A stretch of DNA of 64,000 nucleotides from Rhizobacter sp. AJA081-3. GTDB lineage: Bacteria; Pseudomonadota; Gammaproteobacteria; Burkholderiales; Burkholderiaceae_C. Both the position numbers and the translations under genes were made by a program. The DNA is taken from the NCBI RefSeq assembly GCF_017795745.1, contig NZ_CP059067.1, positions 2,542,001 through 2,606,000 on the forward strand. The letters are read 5' to 3'. Positions 43,425 to 53,400 of this stretch are shown one piece after another (position 1 is the stretch's first letter; every line of letters begins with the position of its first letter). The notes below the pieces were generated by a model. The model ran no database searches, was not told the origin of the DNA, and saw only the letters and a program-made list of their open reading frames with translations.

Positions 43425-44855
43425 TTGAAGGCACGTCACTCTCTGCGCTCCCACGTGGCCCGTGTTGCGCGTGAGCCGACAAGACTGTGCGCCAACCCAA
43501 GGCGGCGCGCAGAACTGGTGGAGGTGCTGAGCCTCATCGACCAAGAGGAGCCTCGACCGAAGCTGCTTCTGCGCGCCTTGGCGACGTTGCTACGCGGCGG
43601 TGTGCGGGCAGAGGAACTGGGCCCGTTGATGGCTCGGGCCGATCCGATCGAACTGGCGCGCCTGTTCTACATGATCGAATGGTTCGACGGCCGGGGCCTC
43701 CTCTGCAAGTCGGTTGAAGACCGTCGTGGCTTTCACGTCGCGATGGTGGAGCCGGTCGGCGCCCGACGTCTCCCAGAAGCGCCATTGACCGACGACACGA
43801 TGCTCGCGCTTTCGCCTTATGCGCTGGCAGCCCGGTGCGGCGAGACAATGGTTCTGGAGGCTGCGACCGGTACGGCGCGCATCCTGCTCGTGGAGCCGAA
43901 GTGTCTCTGGTTGTTCGGCTTACTCGCTGCTCCGACCAGCGCTGCCGATGTCATCGCCAAGGCCGATACGGCTCTCGGCAGAGCCGCCGTCATGGCTCTC
44001 CTGGGTTCAGCAGTCGGAGCTGGAATCGTGGAGCTCCTCGACGCGCAAACCGGCAACTCGCCAGCCGCGAACGCGTCGGATCAAGGTTGGGTTCTTCACG
44101 ACCTTCTGTTTCACGCGCGGAGTCGTGAAGGTTGGAACACCGCGCCATGTGGAGCAACCTACCGATTCCGCGGACAGACGGCCCCTTCTCCAGCGCTAAA
44201 GCAACTGTCTTCCGAGAGGGCGGTAGCCCTTCCGGCCTCTGCGCTGGTTGCAGGCTCCGAAAGCTTCCTGGCGGTGCTGGAGCGACGGCGCTCACTTCGG
44301 GAGGGCGAAGGCCCGATGACGCTGCAAGCGCTCGGTGACCTCCTGTACCACGCTGCTCGTGTGCGCAACATCTCGGTCGGGCCAGACGGCGGCGAGATCA
44401 CCGACCGACCCTATCCGAGCGCAGGTGCCTCATACGAACTCGAGATTCATGTTGTGGTCGGACGTTGCGCAGGTCTAGATCCGGGGATCTACACGCACGA
44501 TCCGGCCAATCATCGCCTCGTCTTCCCCACCGGTACCGCGAACGGAGCACAGTTTCTTGAAGACGCCAGGATCGCCTGCGGGGCTACTGCCGTACCCGAC
44601 GTACTGCTGGTCATCACGTCACGCTTCCGGCGACTGGCGTGGAAGTACGAGTCCATCGCCTACGCGCTGGCGCTCAAGAATGCCGGAGTACTACTGCAGA
44701 CACTTTGCTTGACAGCAGCGGCGCTGGACCTCGCAGCTTGCCCGGTCGGCAACGGCGATGGCCCGGCGTTCTGCGCGGCCACGGGCCTGGACTACTTCGA
44801 GGAGTCCCCGGTGGCCGAGCTGTCTCTGTACGGATTTCGGAGCGTGAAGGCGTGA
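43425..44855 (+). CDS. SagB-type azoline dehydrogenase (nitroreductase fold)
   Basis: 476 residues; the start is probably TTG 43425, 13 bases after the cyclodehydratase stop. The N-terminal half is diverged. The C-terminal half (about 270-476) carries the SagB pattern: FLAVLERRRSLREGEGPMTLQALGDLLYHAARVR, DRPYPSAGASYELEIHVVVGRCAGLDPGIYTHDPANHRL, then AWKYESIAYALALKNAGVLLQTLCLTAAALDLAACPVGNGDGPAFC. The FMN enzyme oxidises azolines to azoles in TOMM biosynthesis. Its stop overlaps the next start (GTGA), indicating coupling. Confidence 0.9.
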   Translation: MKARHSLRSHVARVAREPTRLCANPRRRAELVEVLSLIDQEEPRPKLLLRALATLLRGGVRAEELGPLMARADPIELARLFYMIEWFDGRGLLCKSVEDRRGFHVAMVEPVGARRLPEAPLTDDTMLALSPYALAARCGETMVLEAATGTARILLVEPKCLWLFGLLAAPTSAADVIAKADTALGRAAVMALLGSAVGAGIVELLDAQTGNSPAANASDQGWVLHDLLFHARSREGWNTAPCGATYRFRGQTAPSPALKQLSSERAVALPASALVAGSESFLAVLERRRSLREGEGPMTLQALGDLLYHAARVRNISVGPDGGEITDRPYPSAGASYELEIHVVVGRCAGLDPGIYTHDPANHRLVFPTGTANGAQFLEDARIACGATAVPDVLLVITSRFRRLAWKYESIAYALALKNAGVLLQTLCLTAAALDLAACPVGNGDGPAFCAATGLDYFEESPVAELSLYGFRSVKA

Positions 44856-46012
44856 GTCTCTCCTGGCCACCGCTGCCGGTGACCTTGCGTTCGATCAGAC
44901 GCCAGACCGCGACCGGCCTGACGCCCGCGGCACTCCATTCGCCAACCCCTCAATTGTTTTCCGGCCATTGCGCGGGCTGGCCGCTCACACGCGAACTGTC
45001 GGCGAGACGGCTCGACCTGACCAAGATCGCGTACCTGAGCGAGCTCAGTGGGCGTCAGCGCATTCAGTTCACCTACCTCCCGCCGGCAATGGCCGGAGAC
45101 CTTGGCTGCGCGCCCAACGGACGTCCCAACGTGCCGTATCTCAGCCATGAAGCCACACTGTCCGACTTCTTGCAAGGCATCGCAAGCTGCCTTCGCCATG
45201 CGGATGGCAGCGTTGCATACGCTCAGTCGCGACCCCTTCGATCCTTTCCCCGATTTGCAGGGATGCTCGGGTGCGACGAAGTTCTCGGCGATCTGCCGGA
45301 GGCAAGCCGCCGCCTTTGGCTTGGATCCGGCGGGCATGTGAATAACCTTCACTTCGATTGCTTCGCCAACTTCCTGTTCATGATTGCAGGGTACAAGCGA
45401 GTTTGCTTGTTCCCGCCGGACTCATTTGTGGAGCTGCGGCCGACACCGCCTCGCCGCGGCATCGGTGGTGCGACGGGTAGTCCAGTGAAGCTGCTGCGGC
45501 CACAAACCAAGGACATGGCCAGACTGCGGCGTCTCGCGCGCCGGGGTATGTACGTCGTGCTGCGTCCCGGCGACGCGCTGTTCATTCCTCCCAACTGGTG
45601 GCATCACGTCGAAGGACAGCGCCTCAACCTAATGGTGAACGCCTGGGTCCACGCGATCGAGCGGCCCACTCTAGGCTCGCTTGAAGATGGCTTGCAACGC
45701 ACGATTCGCGCGATGGCGGATATGCGGCCGACGGTGCGAATCAGCCTGAGGGATGTCGTGCGTCGAGCTTGCAAGGGCGAGCCCGCCTCGCAGGTTCTAA
45801 GGCAGGTTCCGACGGACATTGCAGTCGTCCTGGCCCCCATTCTGAAATCGATTGTCGACCTGCAGCTTCCTTCTGAATGGCGCTCATTCGCCGCCGCCGC
45901 CGCCGACTACTACTTGTTCACTGCGAGCGCAGATTCAAGGCAATGGGCCGAGATCGTAAGCTACGCAATCGAGCGGAATGCGGGCGAGCGCTTCATTTCC
46001 CAGGAACTATGA
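44852..46012 (+). CDS. Cupin_8/JmjC-like oxygenase, RiPP cluster copy 1
   Basis: 386 residues from GTG 44852, overlapping the SagB stop. The central domain has the JmjC/cupin-8 iron site: HFD (His167, Asp169) in NNLHFDCFANFLFMIAGYKRVCLFPP, and a distal His in DALFIPPNWWHHVEG (251/252). Members hydroxylate protein side chains using 2-oxoglutarate and Fe(II). The N-terminal LFSGHCAGWPLTRELS, then GRQRIQFTYLPP block fits the FIH-like subgroup. The C-terminal 120 residues are helical. With a second cupin-like gene and a 2OG oxygenase in the same cluster, tailoring of the precursor is the likely role. Confidence 0.82.
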   Translation: MSLSWPPLPVTLRSIRRQTATGLTPAALHSPTPQLFSGHCAGWPLTRELSARRLDLTKIAYLSELSGRQRIQFTYLPPAMAGDLGCAPNGRPNVPYLSHEATLSDFLQGIASCLRHADGSVAYAQSRPLRSFPRFAGMLGCDEVLGDLPEASRRLWLGSGGHVNNLHFDCFANFLFMIAGYKRVCLFPPDSFVELRPTPPRRGIGGATGSPVKLLRPQTKDMARLRRLARRGMYVVLRPGDALFIPPNWWHHVEGQRLNLMVNAWVHAIERPTLGSLEDGLQRTIRAMADMRPTVRISLRDVVRRACKGEPASQVLRQVPTDIAVVLAPILKSIVDLQLPSEWRSFAAAAADYYLFTASADSRQWAEIVSYAIERNAGERFISQEL

Positions 46013-46782
46013 GCGAAGTCAAAATGCCCGAGCCGACGTGGCAACGAACGCTGCAGCTTCACTGGGAACGCCGCCCTGTGGTGCTACCTGCTCGGGACAC
46101 GCTGGTCTCGCCTCGAGCGCTGTTCACCATCGCCTGCGAACTCGGCGCGCGCTGCCCGCAAGATGGCCCGCCAAGCGATTTCGTTGTGCACTTCGCCAGC
46201 GGCCAACGTCGTGCCGTTGTCGCCCAGGCGCTGTTTCCGCGCCTGCAGGACCAAACGTTCAGTGGCTACGCCGCGCGCATTGAACGAGAGCTTTCGACGA
46301 GATCCTTCCTGCTCTACGTTCGAGGATTCGCCGAGCATGCGCCAGCGCTGCGTGAACGTGCCCTGAGCCGACTCCAATCCTTGCGCCAAGCCGGCTTGCA
46401 CTGGCGCCATCTGGAGGTAGAACTGTATATCGGCCGCTACGACTGGACGGCGATCGGCGTGCACCGCGAACGATGCGGGAACCTTCACGAGGTCATCCTG
46501 GGTCGAAAACAGCTGTTGTTCTGGCCTCCTCGAGTGCTTGCTGCTCGCGGTGATCGACCAGAGTGCGCGCAACACGGCGAAAGCCGCCAGCGAGCGGTTG
46601 ATGCGGGCCTGCTGGATCGCGCATCCGTTTGCTGTCGGGCGCGCAGTGGCGAAACAATCTACTTTCCAAGCGGGCATTGGCACGTCGGGGCATCGCCGCG
46701 GCTCAGCGCGGCGGTCGACCTCGCGCTCTACGGGATCGGGAGCTCACGGCCTGGCAGGCCTTTGAAAGATTCGACGCGGTGA
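46009..46782 (+). CDS. Cupin/JmjC-like protein, RiPP cluster copy 2
   Basis: 257 residues from ATG 46009, overlapping the previous stop (ATGA). It keeps the fold of the preceding protein: RTLQLHWERRPVVLP, then WTAIGVHRERCGNLHEVILGRKQLLFWPP, and SGETIYFPSGHWHVGASP. The metal-site HxD is replaced by HxE (His152, Glu154). Distal His is present in SGHWHVG. It may be active with a Glu ligand or may be a non-catalytic partner of copy 1. Its stop overlaps the next gene's GTG. Confidence 0.72.
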   Translation: MSEVKMPEPTWQRTLQLHWERRPVVLPARDTLVSPRALFTIACELGARCPQDGPPSDFVVHFASGQRRAVVAQALFPRLQDQTFSGYAARIERELSTRSFLLYVRGFAEHAPALRERALSRLQSLRQAGLHWRHLEVELYIGRYDWTAIGVHRERCGNLHEVILGRKQLLFWPPRVLAARGDRPECAQHGESRQRAVDAGLLDRASVCCRARSGETIYFPSGHWHVGASPRLSAAVDLALYGIGSSRPGRPLKDSTR

Positions 46783-48887
46783 ATACAGAGATCCTGCGTC
46801 GGCCACAGCGGCGCCGATTCGGATACCTGGAGGCTGAGAGGGCCGGCCCGCTGGTCAGCGAACTCGAGGAGTGCGGTCCGGTGGCCGTCACTGACCTGAC
46901 GCTCGGTCCCGCGCGGGGGCACCATGTTGCGCGGGAGATTGCCGAGCAACTGGGCGTGTCGCTGCCGGACCTAGGTCATCAGGCGACGGACGATTCAACG
47001 CAGAACATCGAGGATGAACTGCACGGGCATGTCGGCCGTCGTGCCGCCTTCGCTCTCGCCGAGAGCTTGGCCGAGCCCTTGCGACGCGGTCGTTTCTGGG
47101 TCGTCGTGCTGGCACCGCTCGCCGAGGCGACATGGGGCGACGCGAACCTCGCGCTTATCGAGTTGCTGGCCGACATGTTGCGAGCGAGCGTTCCGCGCGT
47201 GGTGATCGTGCGACTTGCTTCGGTTGCGATGGCGCCGGTTCCCGCACACTGGACCTTGCTGGAACATCGATTGCGACGCACCCTGGAGATGCCTGTGGAA
47301 GAACAGGTGGCCAACCGAAATAGGTTCTCGCCTGGACTGCTCCCTCTGGGAGCAGCAGTCGTTCGGTCCGGTGGGGTTGTGACGTTCCGAACCGCATTGG
47401 GTGCACGGTTCATCGAGATGTGCCATCGTCCGCAGCGACAGGAAAGCACGCGAAGGCCTGCGTCCGTGGCCACGCGCCTGCAGTCTGCCGAGGATGCTGC
47501 GGTACAGGGAGATTTGGCCTTTGCCATTCACCGGGCAGAGACTGCGTATCGTCTTGCCCGCGGCGAAGAGCGTCGCGCCACAGTCCTCTATCCACTGCAG
47601 ATCTACCGCATCCGTGCCGCCCGATTCGAAGAAGCTGCTCGAGCGGTGTTTCCGTTCGTGGGGATTCGTCCCGAGCTTCTCCGGCAATTGCTTGGTTGCA
47701 CGGGTTATGCCGCCGCCATGGCGGGCGACCCGATGCTTGCACGTTGGTTTGTCTGCGCCGCGAACCCGAGCATCGCCCCACATGAGTGGCCAGACCTTTT
47801 CTCGCGCAACTCGCTCGCGCTGGCGCTCGCGCGCGGCGGCGATGTCGCCGGTGCGCTCGATCTTTTGCAGAGCGTCCTCGCGGAAAGCCGCCAGGCCAGG
47901 ACAGTTCATCATCACCTGGTCGCGATCACTGCTCTAAACATCGCACGCGTCCATCGTCAGCTTGAGCACAAGGCCCGAACGGCCAACGCCGTTCAACTTT
48001 GGGCACGTGAGATCGAGGGCCACGCGACCACCTCAGAGCTCCTCTACGGCAATCTCTTTCGCGCGCGCATGGCCTTCGATGCTGATGCGAAGAACACCCT
48101 CATGCACTGGATGCGCGCAGCGTTGCACTGGGTGGCGCAGTCGCACCCGGAATGCATGGGATGGCGCGCAGCGTCGGCAATCCTGAGGCGCAGGGTAGAG
48201 GCCGCAGATGTCGACGCGATCTGTGATGTCTTCCAGTTGGAACTGATGCAGGCAGCGGAAGCGGCGGAAGTTCGGCCTGTGACCACCGACGGTGCACCCA
48301 CCTATGCGTACGTGCCGCGTATCTGCGATGCGGTTCCGCACCCGCTCACGGCGATTCAGGCGCCGGGCCTCGGGCTGCTTGCAAGTACCAGGCGCATCGC
48401 CCCTGCGTACGACACGACTGCGCACCGTCGCTTGCGTCGTACCTTGTCTGGACTGCTCGTCAGGCTCGTAGGCTCGAAAGCGGCCGCGCCGACGTACCTT
48501 CTCGATGCCGATCTCGGCTACGACCTTCCAAGCACGCTCAATGGGGTCGTCGATTCGGCCGCACGATGCGGTGCGCGGGCGTTAGTCCATGATCACACTG
48601 TGTTCGCTTTCGATGACGCGGCACAGCGCGCGTGGAGGAAGGGCGCCTTGGTTCAGTGGAGCGCCGCCGTGGACGATCTGCTTGTCCACCCTGGCGGCTC
48701 CACCGTGCGCTTCAAGCGAAACCGGCCCCCGCTGCTTCTTGATCGTCAGGAAGCTGATCTCGTCCGATCGGTGCGCTGGGGCGTGCGACTGCAAGGATGC
48801 GTTTCGCACACTGTCGAGCTTGCGCGCGAACTCGAACGGCTGGGCGTTCTTCGGCTGTACACCCCCGCCGGTGCGGCGGCAATTTGA
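46779..48887 (+). CDS. Unknown 702-residue protein of the RiPP cluster
   Basis: GTG 46779 overlaps the previous stop (GTGA), which fixes this start although the frame is open 50 codons further up. No membrane helix or signal peptide. The N-terminal third has a Rossmann-like alternation (FWVVVLAPLAEATWGDANLALIELLADML, then VPRVVIVRLAS) but no Walker A. The middle (about 270-470) is helical and TPR-like (AAVQGDLAFAIHRAETAYRLARG, ALARGGDVAGALDLLQSVLAESRQ). The end is mixed alpha/beta (TYLLDADLGYDLPSTLNGVVDSAARCGARALVHDHTVFAFDD). No family was recognised. Coupling to the oxygenase genes argues for a role in the pathway, for example as scaffold or regulator. Confidence 0.75.
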   Translation: MNTEILRRPQRRRFGYLEAERAGPLVSELEECGPVAVTDLTLGPARGHHVAREIAEQLGVSLPDLGHQATDDSTQNIEDELHGHVGRRAAFALAESLAEPLRRGRFWVVVLAPLAEATWGDANLALIELLADMLRASVPRVVIVRLASVAMAPVPAHWTLLEHRLRRTLEMPVEEQVANRNRFSPGLLPLGAAVVRSGGVVTFRTALGARFIEMCHRPQRQESTRRPASVATRLQSAEDAAVQGDLAFAIHRAETAYRLARGEERRATVLYPLQIYRIRAARFEEAARAVFPFVGIRPELLRQLLGCTGYAAAMAGDPMLARWFVCAANPSIAPHEWPDLFSRNSLALALARGGDVAGALDLLQSVLAESRQARTVHHHLVAITALNIARVHRQLEHKARTANAVQLWAREIEGHATTSELLYGNLFRARMAFDADAKNTLMHWMRAALHWVAQSHPECMGWRAASAILRRRVEAADVDAICDVFQLELMQAAEAAEVRPVTTDGAPTYAYVPRICDAVPHPLTAIQAPGLGLLASTRRIAPAYDTTAHRRLRRTLSGLLVRLVGSKAAAPTYLLDADLGYDLPSTLNGVVDSAARCGARALVHDHTVFAFDDAAQRAWRKGALVQWSAAVDDLLVHPGGSTVRFKRNRPPLLLDRQEADLVRSVRWGVRLQGCVSHTVELARELERLGVLRLYTPAGAAAI

Positions 48888-48909
48888 GACCCCTTATCGA
48901 GGGAAGATC

Positions 48910-49704
48910 ATGCCAAAGAAGACTATTGGACGGCCAACAATGCTCACGCGTGCCGAGTTCTCGCCGCTTGCTGGCGCTGAGCCACTCATTTTGAAGGCAT
49001 ATCTGACGGATGGGAAGACCGATGTGATCATTCGGGCGAACGATGTCCGGCGCGAGTGGATCACGCGGGATACCGATGGCAATGCCTACCGCTGCATTCC
49101 GATCAACATGGCTTCGAGCCTCGGTTGGAGCTTCTTGATGCCGTTTACGCTGACAGTGGTCTACGACGGCAAGCGAATGGCCATATCGGCCAGGAGCCGA
49201 CGAATCGACGCAACGCGTTTGGTCACCGACCAGTTCGGTGGCGGGATATTCACCTTCTACGTGGCCGTCATGTTTCGCTCGCCGCCTGGTCACAACCTCT
49301 TCGTGACCGGTCCCTTGAACGAGCCGCGCCGTGGTGCTTCGCCATTGAGTGGCATCGTGGAGACTGACTGGGTGGAGGTGAACTTCACCATGAACTGGAA
49401 GGTCACCGAGCTCAACCATCCGGTGACATTTCACAAGGGTGAACCCTTTTGCACATTCTTCCCATATCCCCGGCACTACGCCGAAAACTTTAGACCGGAG
49501 ATTCGCCTCCTTTCGGAGGAACCCGAGTTGCAGGTTCGCTACGAACGTTGGTTGTTTCACCGGCTGACAACGGAGTCACCAGAGGGGCAGTACGCACGCG
49601 GGGAGCACTACATCGATGCAGGCAGAGGGCCGTTTCCGGATCATCAACGGCGGATCCAGATGGAGGAGTTTCAATTGCGACGACAGCGCCGATCCTCCCG
49701 ATAG
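48910..49704 (+). CDS. DUF6065-like protein
   Basis: 264 residues from ATG 48910 with GAGGGA upstream, 22 bases after the previous stop. Soluble, mixed beta structure: REWITRDTDGNAYRCIPINMASSLGWSFLMPF, QFGGGIFTFYVAVMFRSPPGHNLFVTGPLNEPRRGASPLSGIVETDW, FTMNWKVTELNHPVTFHKGEPFCTFFPYPR. The order of these blocks recalls the DUF6065 family, for which I know no biochemical function. It is the last gene in the cluster with short spacing. A 0.74 kb gene-less stretch follows. Confidence 0.7.
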   Translation: MPKKTIGRPTMLTRAEFSPLAGAEPLILKAYLTDGKTDVIIRANDVRREWITRDTDGNAYRCIPINMASSLGWSFLMPFTLTVVYDGKRMAISARSRRIDATRLVTDQFGGGIFTFYVAVMFRSPPGHNLFVTGPLNEPRRGASPLSGIVETDWVEVNFTMNWKVTELNHPVTFHKGEPFCTFFPYPRHYAENFRPEIRLLSEEPELQVRYERWLFHRLTTESPEGQYARGEHYIDAGRGPFPDHQRRIQMEEFQLRRQRRSSR

Positions 49705-50445
49705 ATCTGCTCGGGGGAAACGCAGGTTCCCGAGAGGTCAGAGGCAGTCTGTGCCGAGTTCATCGTGCCGGCGCAACCGGCGAGTTCCAACCCTTCGATC
49801 GCGTGCCATACAGACCGGGTCACGCACCTCATATCAAACGCTGAGCGTCGTCACGCAGCTCGCTGGCGCAATGCTGGCCGAGAACTCCAGAATCGGGTGG
49901 TCGGGAGACGAGTGACCGGAGGACTCAAGGAACTTGCCTTCGGCAACGCGCTGTCGGGTCTGCTGCACGAATCGCTCACCTTCCGCTGTGTTGGTGTGGA
50001 TAGTCTCTGCGTTGGTTGAGCCGGCGCCTGCGGCGAGACTCAACGACTGCTTGGTGCGAGTCAGCGTGAGCTCGCGCGCCAGCATCCACCGACGGCAACC
50101 GGCCACGAAGCGACACTCGCCCCTGAGCCGGAAAGCTGCCCTTCAGCGCCCACAAGCGCCCCACAGCCGAAGCACGACGCGAGCACCTTATGTGTGTGCG
50201 TCGGCGATAAGGGAGCGCCGAGCCCAGGCTCGCGAGCGCTCCCTTGCCCACAATGCGATTATTCGATCGATCGCACTTGCCGCGTGAGATGGAAAAGTGT
50301 CGGCGCACTGAGTACGAGCCACTCAGGAGCTTCGGCTTAGGGGCTTGCAGGCAAGAGGCCGCCGTGGCCCACTTCCAGGGCAGATTGGCATCGCCCGTTG
50401 CGCGCGTGGGCTCTTGCGTCGTCGGTGCTGCATAGGAGTTTGAAG
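49705..50445. other. About 0.74 kb without a recognisable gene
   Basis: Frames on both strands (for example 49834-50106 minus) lack motifs and start signals. The final bases hold ATAGGAG, the ribosome binding site of the next gene. Nothing else was seen. Confidence 0.5.
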
Positions 50446-53400
50446 ATGCAAGCCAAGATCCGGGCGTTTGCCCGGTACGCCGATGGTTCGCCCTGGCCGG
50501 GCGCGACATTGCAGCTTTCCGTCCGCTCCTCGCTGCCGGCCGACCCGCCGCAGAGGCCTCAAACCCGGCCGGTGCAAGTGATCATTGCTGAGGCTCGCGG
50601 CGACCACCAGGGCTACGCCGTGATCGACCTCGGCCGCCTGCCGCCGACCACGCGCGGCCTGCTCATCACGACGCTGCAGGCGCTGGTGAAGTTGGGCAGT
50701 GGCGAGATCGTGCTGTCCATCGCTGAAGACCCCACCGCGCACGCGCCGGTGCTGGCATTGGATGAGCTGGTCGGCCTCGCCTCACAGGTGAGCTTGCAAG
50801 GGCAGGCCGAGCTCATTGTGGCAGCGGCCTTGGACACCTGTCGCGCGGTGAACGTGGTATCGGCACTCGGCCCAATGGAGACTCCTGAAAGCGGCACCGC
50901 GGGCCTCGTGGAGCGCCCCGATAGCTGCGACTATCGGCTCTCGCCGGCCTCCTTTGTGGTACGTAGCGTGGCGCGCGCCGGGGATGCGCAGGGATGCGAG
51001 CACCTTATGCCTTCGGCTTACCCGGTGCGGACGCGTACGCTGCGCCGAACTGTGGTGCGCAACCCGCAAAGGCCCAAGCCGCCAGAAGGACGCACGTATG
51101 AGTCGGCCGATGCGTTCCTGACTGCCATAGTACCCGGCACCGATCGCGGTGTCGTCAGCGACGACGATGAGCTTGGCCCCGACGCGACACCGCGCTTCGC
51201 GGAAGTGCACGAGTTCGAGCAGCGCTGGTTCGGCCTGGGCCATTCACTGGGCGAGATCAAGTACAGCTTGGCCCTCGCGCCCGGCGAGGCGGTGCGCATG
51301 GCCGTGATCGACTGGTCGCGCACCGACGAGATCTCGCGCGACGACAGCACGCGCTACCTGGAAGATCTGCGCCACCGCCAATCGCGCGAGCGCGAGATCG
51401 ACGACATCATCGACGGCCGCCTGCGAGAAGACCAAGGAGGCGGCAGCTTCCAGGCCGGCCTCGCCGGCGGCGCCAAGGCCACTGTGCCTGTCAAGGGCGT
51501 GCCGGTGGAGATCGACGCGCGCACCGCGCTGGGCGGCGCTGTAAGTCACAGCTGGGGCGAGCGCGACCTGCGCGCACGCGAGCAGCAAGACCTGCAAGAG
51601 GAGATCCTGCAGCGTTCGTCGCTTTTCCGCGCGCAAACCAGCACCGTCGTCATCCAGGCCACGCAGGCCGAGCGAAACGTGCTGGCTACACGCATTGTGG
51701 CCAACATGAACCGCATGCACGCGCTCACGATCAGCTACTACGAGGTGCTGCGCCATTTTCTCATCACCACTGAGTGGAAGCGCACGCAACATGCGCTGCT
51801 GGTGCCGGTGTCGCTGATCAGCTTCGACGACACCACTGCGCGGCGCTTTCGTCCAGCGTTGGAAGACGCGCTGCTCGATCCCTCCCTGTCACCGGCGTTC
51901 GAAGCACTCGACCGTTTGAATGGCGGAGCGGGGCTCTACGCCAAGCTGGCGGCAGAGGCGGCGGCAGCGAACGGCCAAGCCGCAAGCACAAGTGGCAGCC
52001 CCGGCGACGGTACGCAACTGCCGACTTTGGTCACCCAGACTGCCACCTTCCGCATCGAGCTGTGGTCAGGCCCAGGCAACAACCGCGACACCTGGGGCGA
52101 GGTGCGCGTCGTCCTGCGCGTAGCGGGCCAGAACGACGGCATCGAGTTGCTCGCGCTTGGCCCAAAACCCGCAGATAACCTCGACGTATCGGTGGGCACC
52201 TTCTGGCACGAAAAGCCGAGCGGAAACGCCAAGCTCAAAGGTGGACAGATTGATCAGCCCTCCGAGAACAAGGATGGCAAGACTCTCAGTTACTACCGCT
52301 ATCGCAACCAGGCGCTGGTTCTGCCCACGCCAGTGGACGTGAACCGCGTCGAAGAAGTCGAGGTCGAGTTCAAGCGCTACGCCGGCAACTTACCCTTCGC
52401 CCGCGAGAACGATGCCTTCGATCTCGACCGGCTAATCTTGGAAGCCGTGTTCCCCGGCACGCAGCCTCGCTTGATGCTGGTCAACAAGGCCTGGAAGCGT
52501 ACCGAAGGCACGGCCACCTTCCCAAAGGGGTTTGACGGCAAGCAGAGCGAGCCGGTAACCGCCCGCGTCACCCGGGCTGCGAAGGACGAACCACCTTCAC
52601 CGCAGGCGGGTGAAAGCAAGGGCAGCGGCGGCAACAAGCCCGTGCAGCTGCCTCCCACCGAAGCCAGCGACAAGGCGCTCGTGGCTATGCTGCTGGCTCA
52701 CCTCAACGCCAACCGCTTTCACTACGGCATGCTGGCCTGGGCCGGCATGCCGTCAAGCGAGCGACGCCGCCGCGTGGGCGCGGCGCTAGGCATCATCGCT
52801 GAAGGGCTGGGCGACGAGGTGCTGGGCATCGTAGGCTTCTCCATCGTGCTGCCTTGGGACGGCCCGGTGCCGCCCTGGGTGCCCAGTCTCGGCAGCACAC
52901 AGCCGCCCCCGCCCACCGAGGACATCGTCACGCTTCCGACGCGTGGCGTGTTTGCCGAGGCGCACCTGGGCCGCTGCAACGGCGCCGAGCAGCGCGACGT
53001 GACGCGCTTGTGGAACTTTGCGGAGCTTCCCGTATCGCTGCTGCCCAACATCGAAGGATTGACGCCAGGGCCACGTGGACAGGCACCCAACGTCGCACCG
53101 GCTGCGTTGCCGCAGCCTGTGGTGACAATCGTCAACCCGCCAGCCGCGCCTGCGCCCACAGGGCTAGGCCCCGCTTTGGTGACGCTGCAAACGCCGGGAA
53201 TCTTCCGCGACATGTCGGGGCTGAAAGAGGTGTCTGATCTGCTCGGCAAGCTCATCGAGGCCGGGGCAGACCCGAAAAAGGAACTGATCGACGCCAAGCA
53301 GAAGATCGACAAGGAAATCGGCAAGGGCCAGCCCGACGCCGGCAAGCCGCCGCCAACGCCGCCCAACGAGATGCCGCTGTCACCGCCACCGCTGGTGCCA

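Noticed and set aside
49834-50106. 90-residue minus-strand ORF after the RiPP cluster
   Set aside because: No motif, no ribosome binding site and no conserved context.
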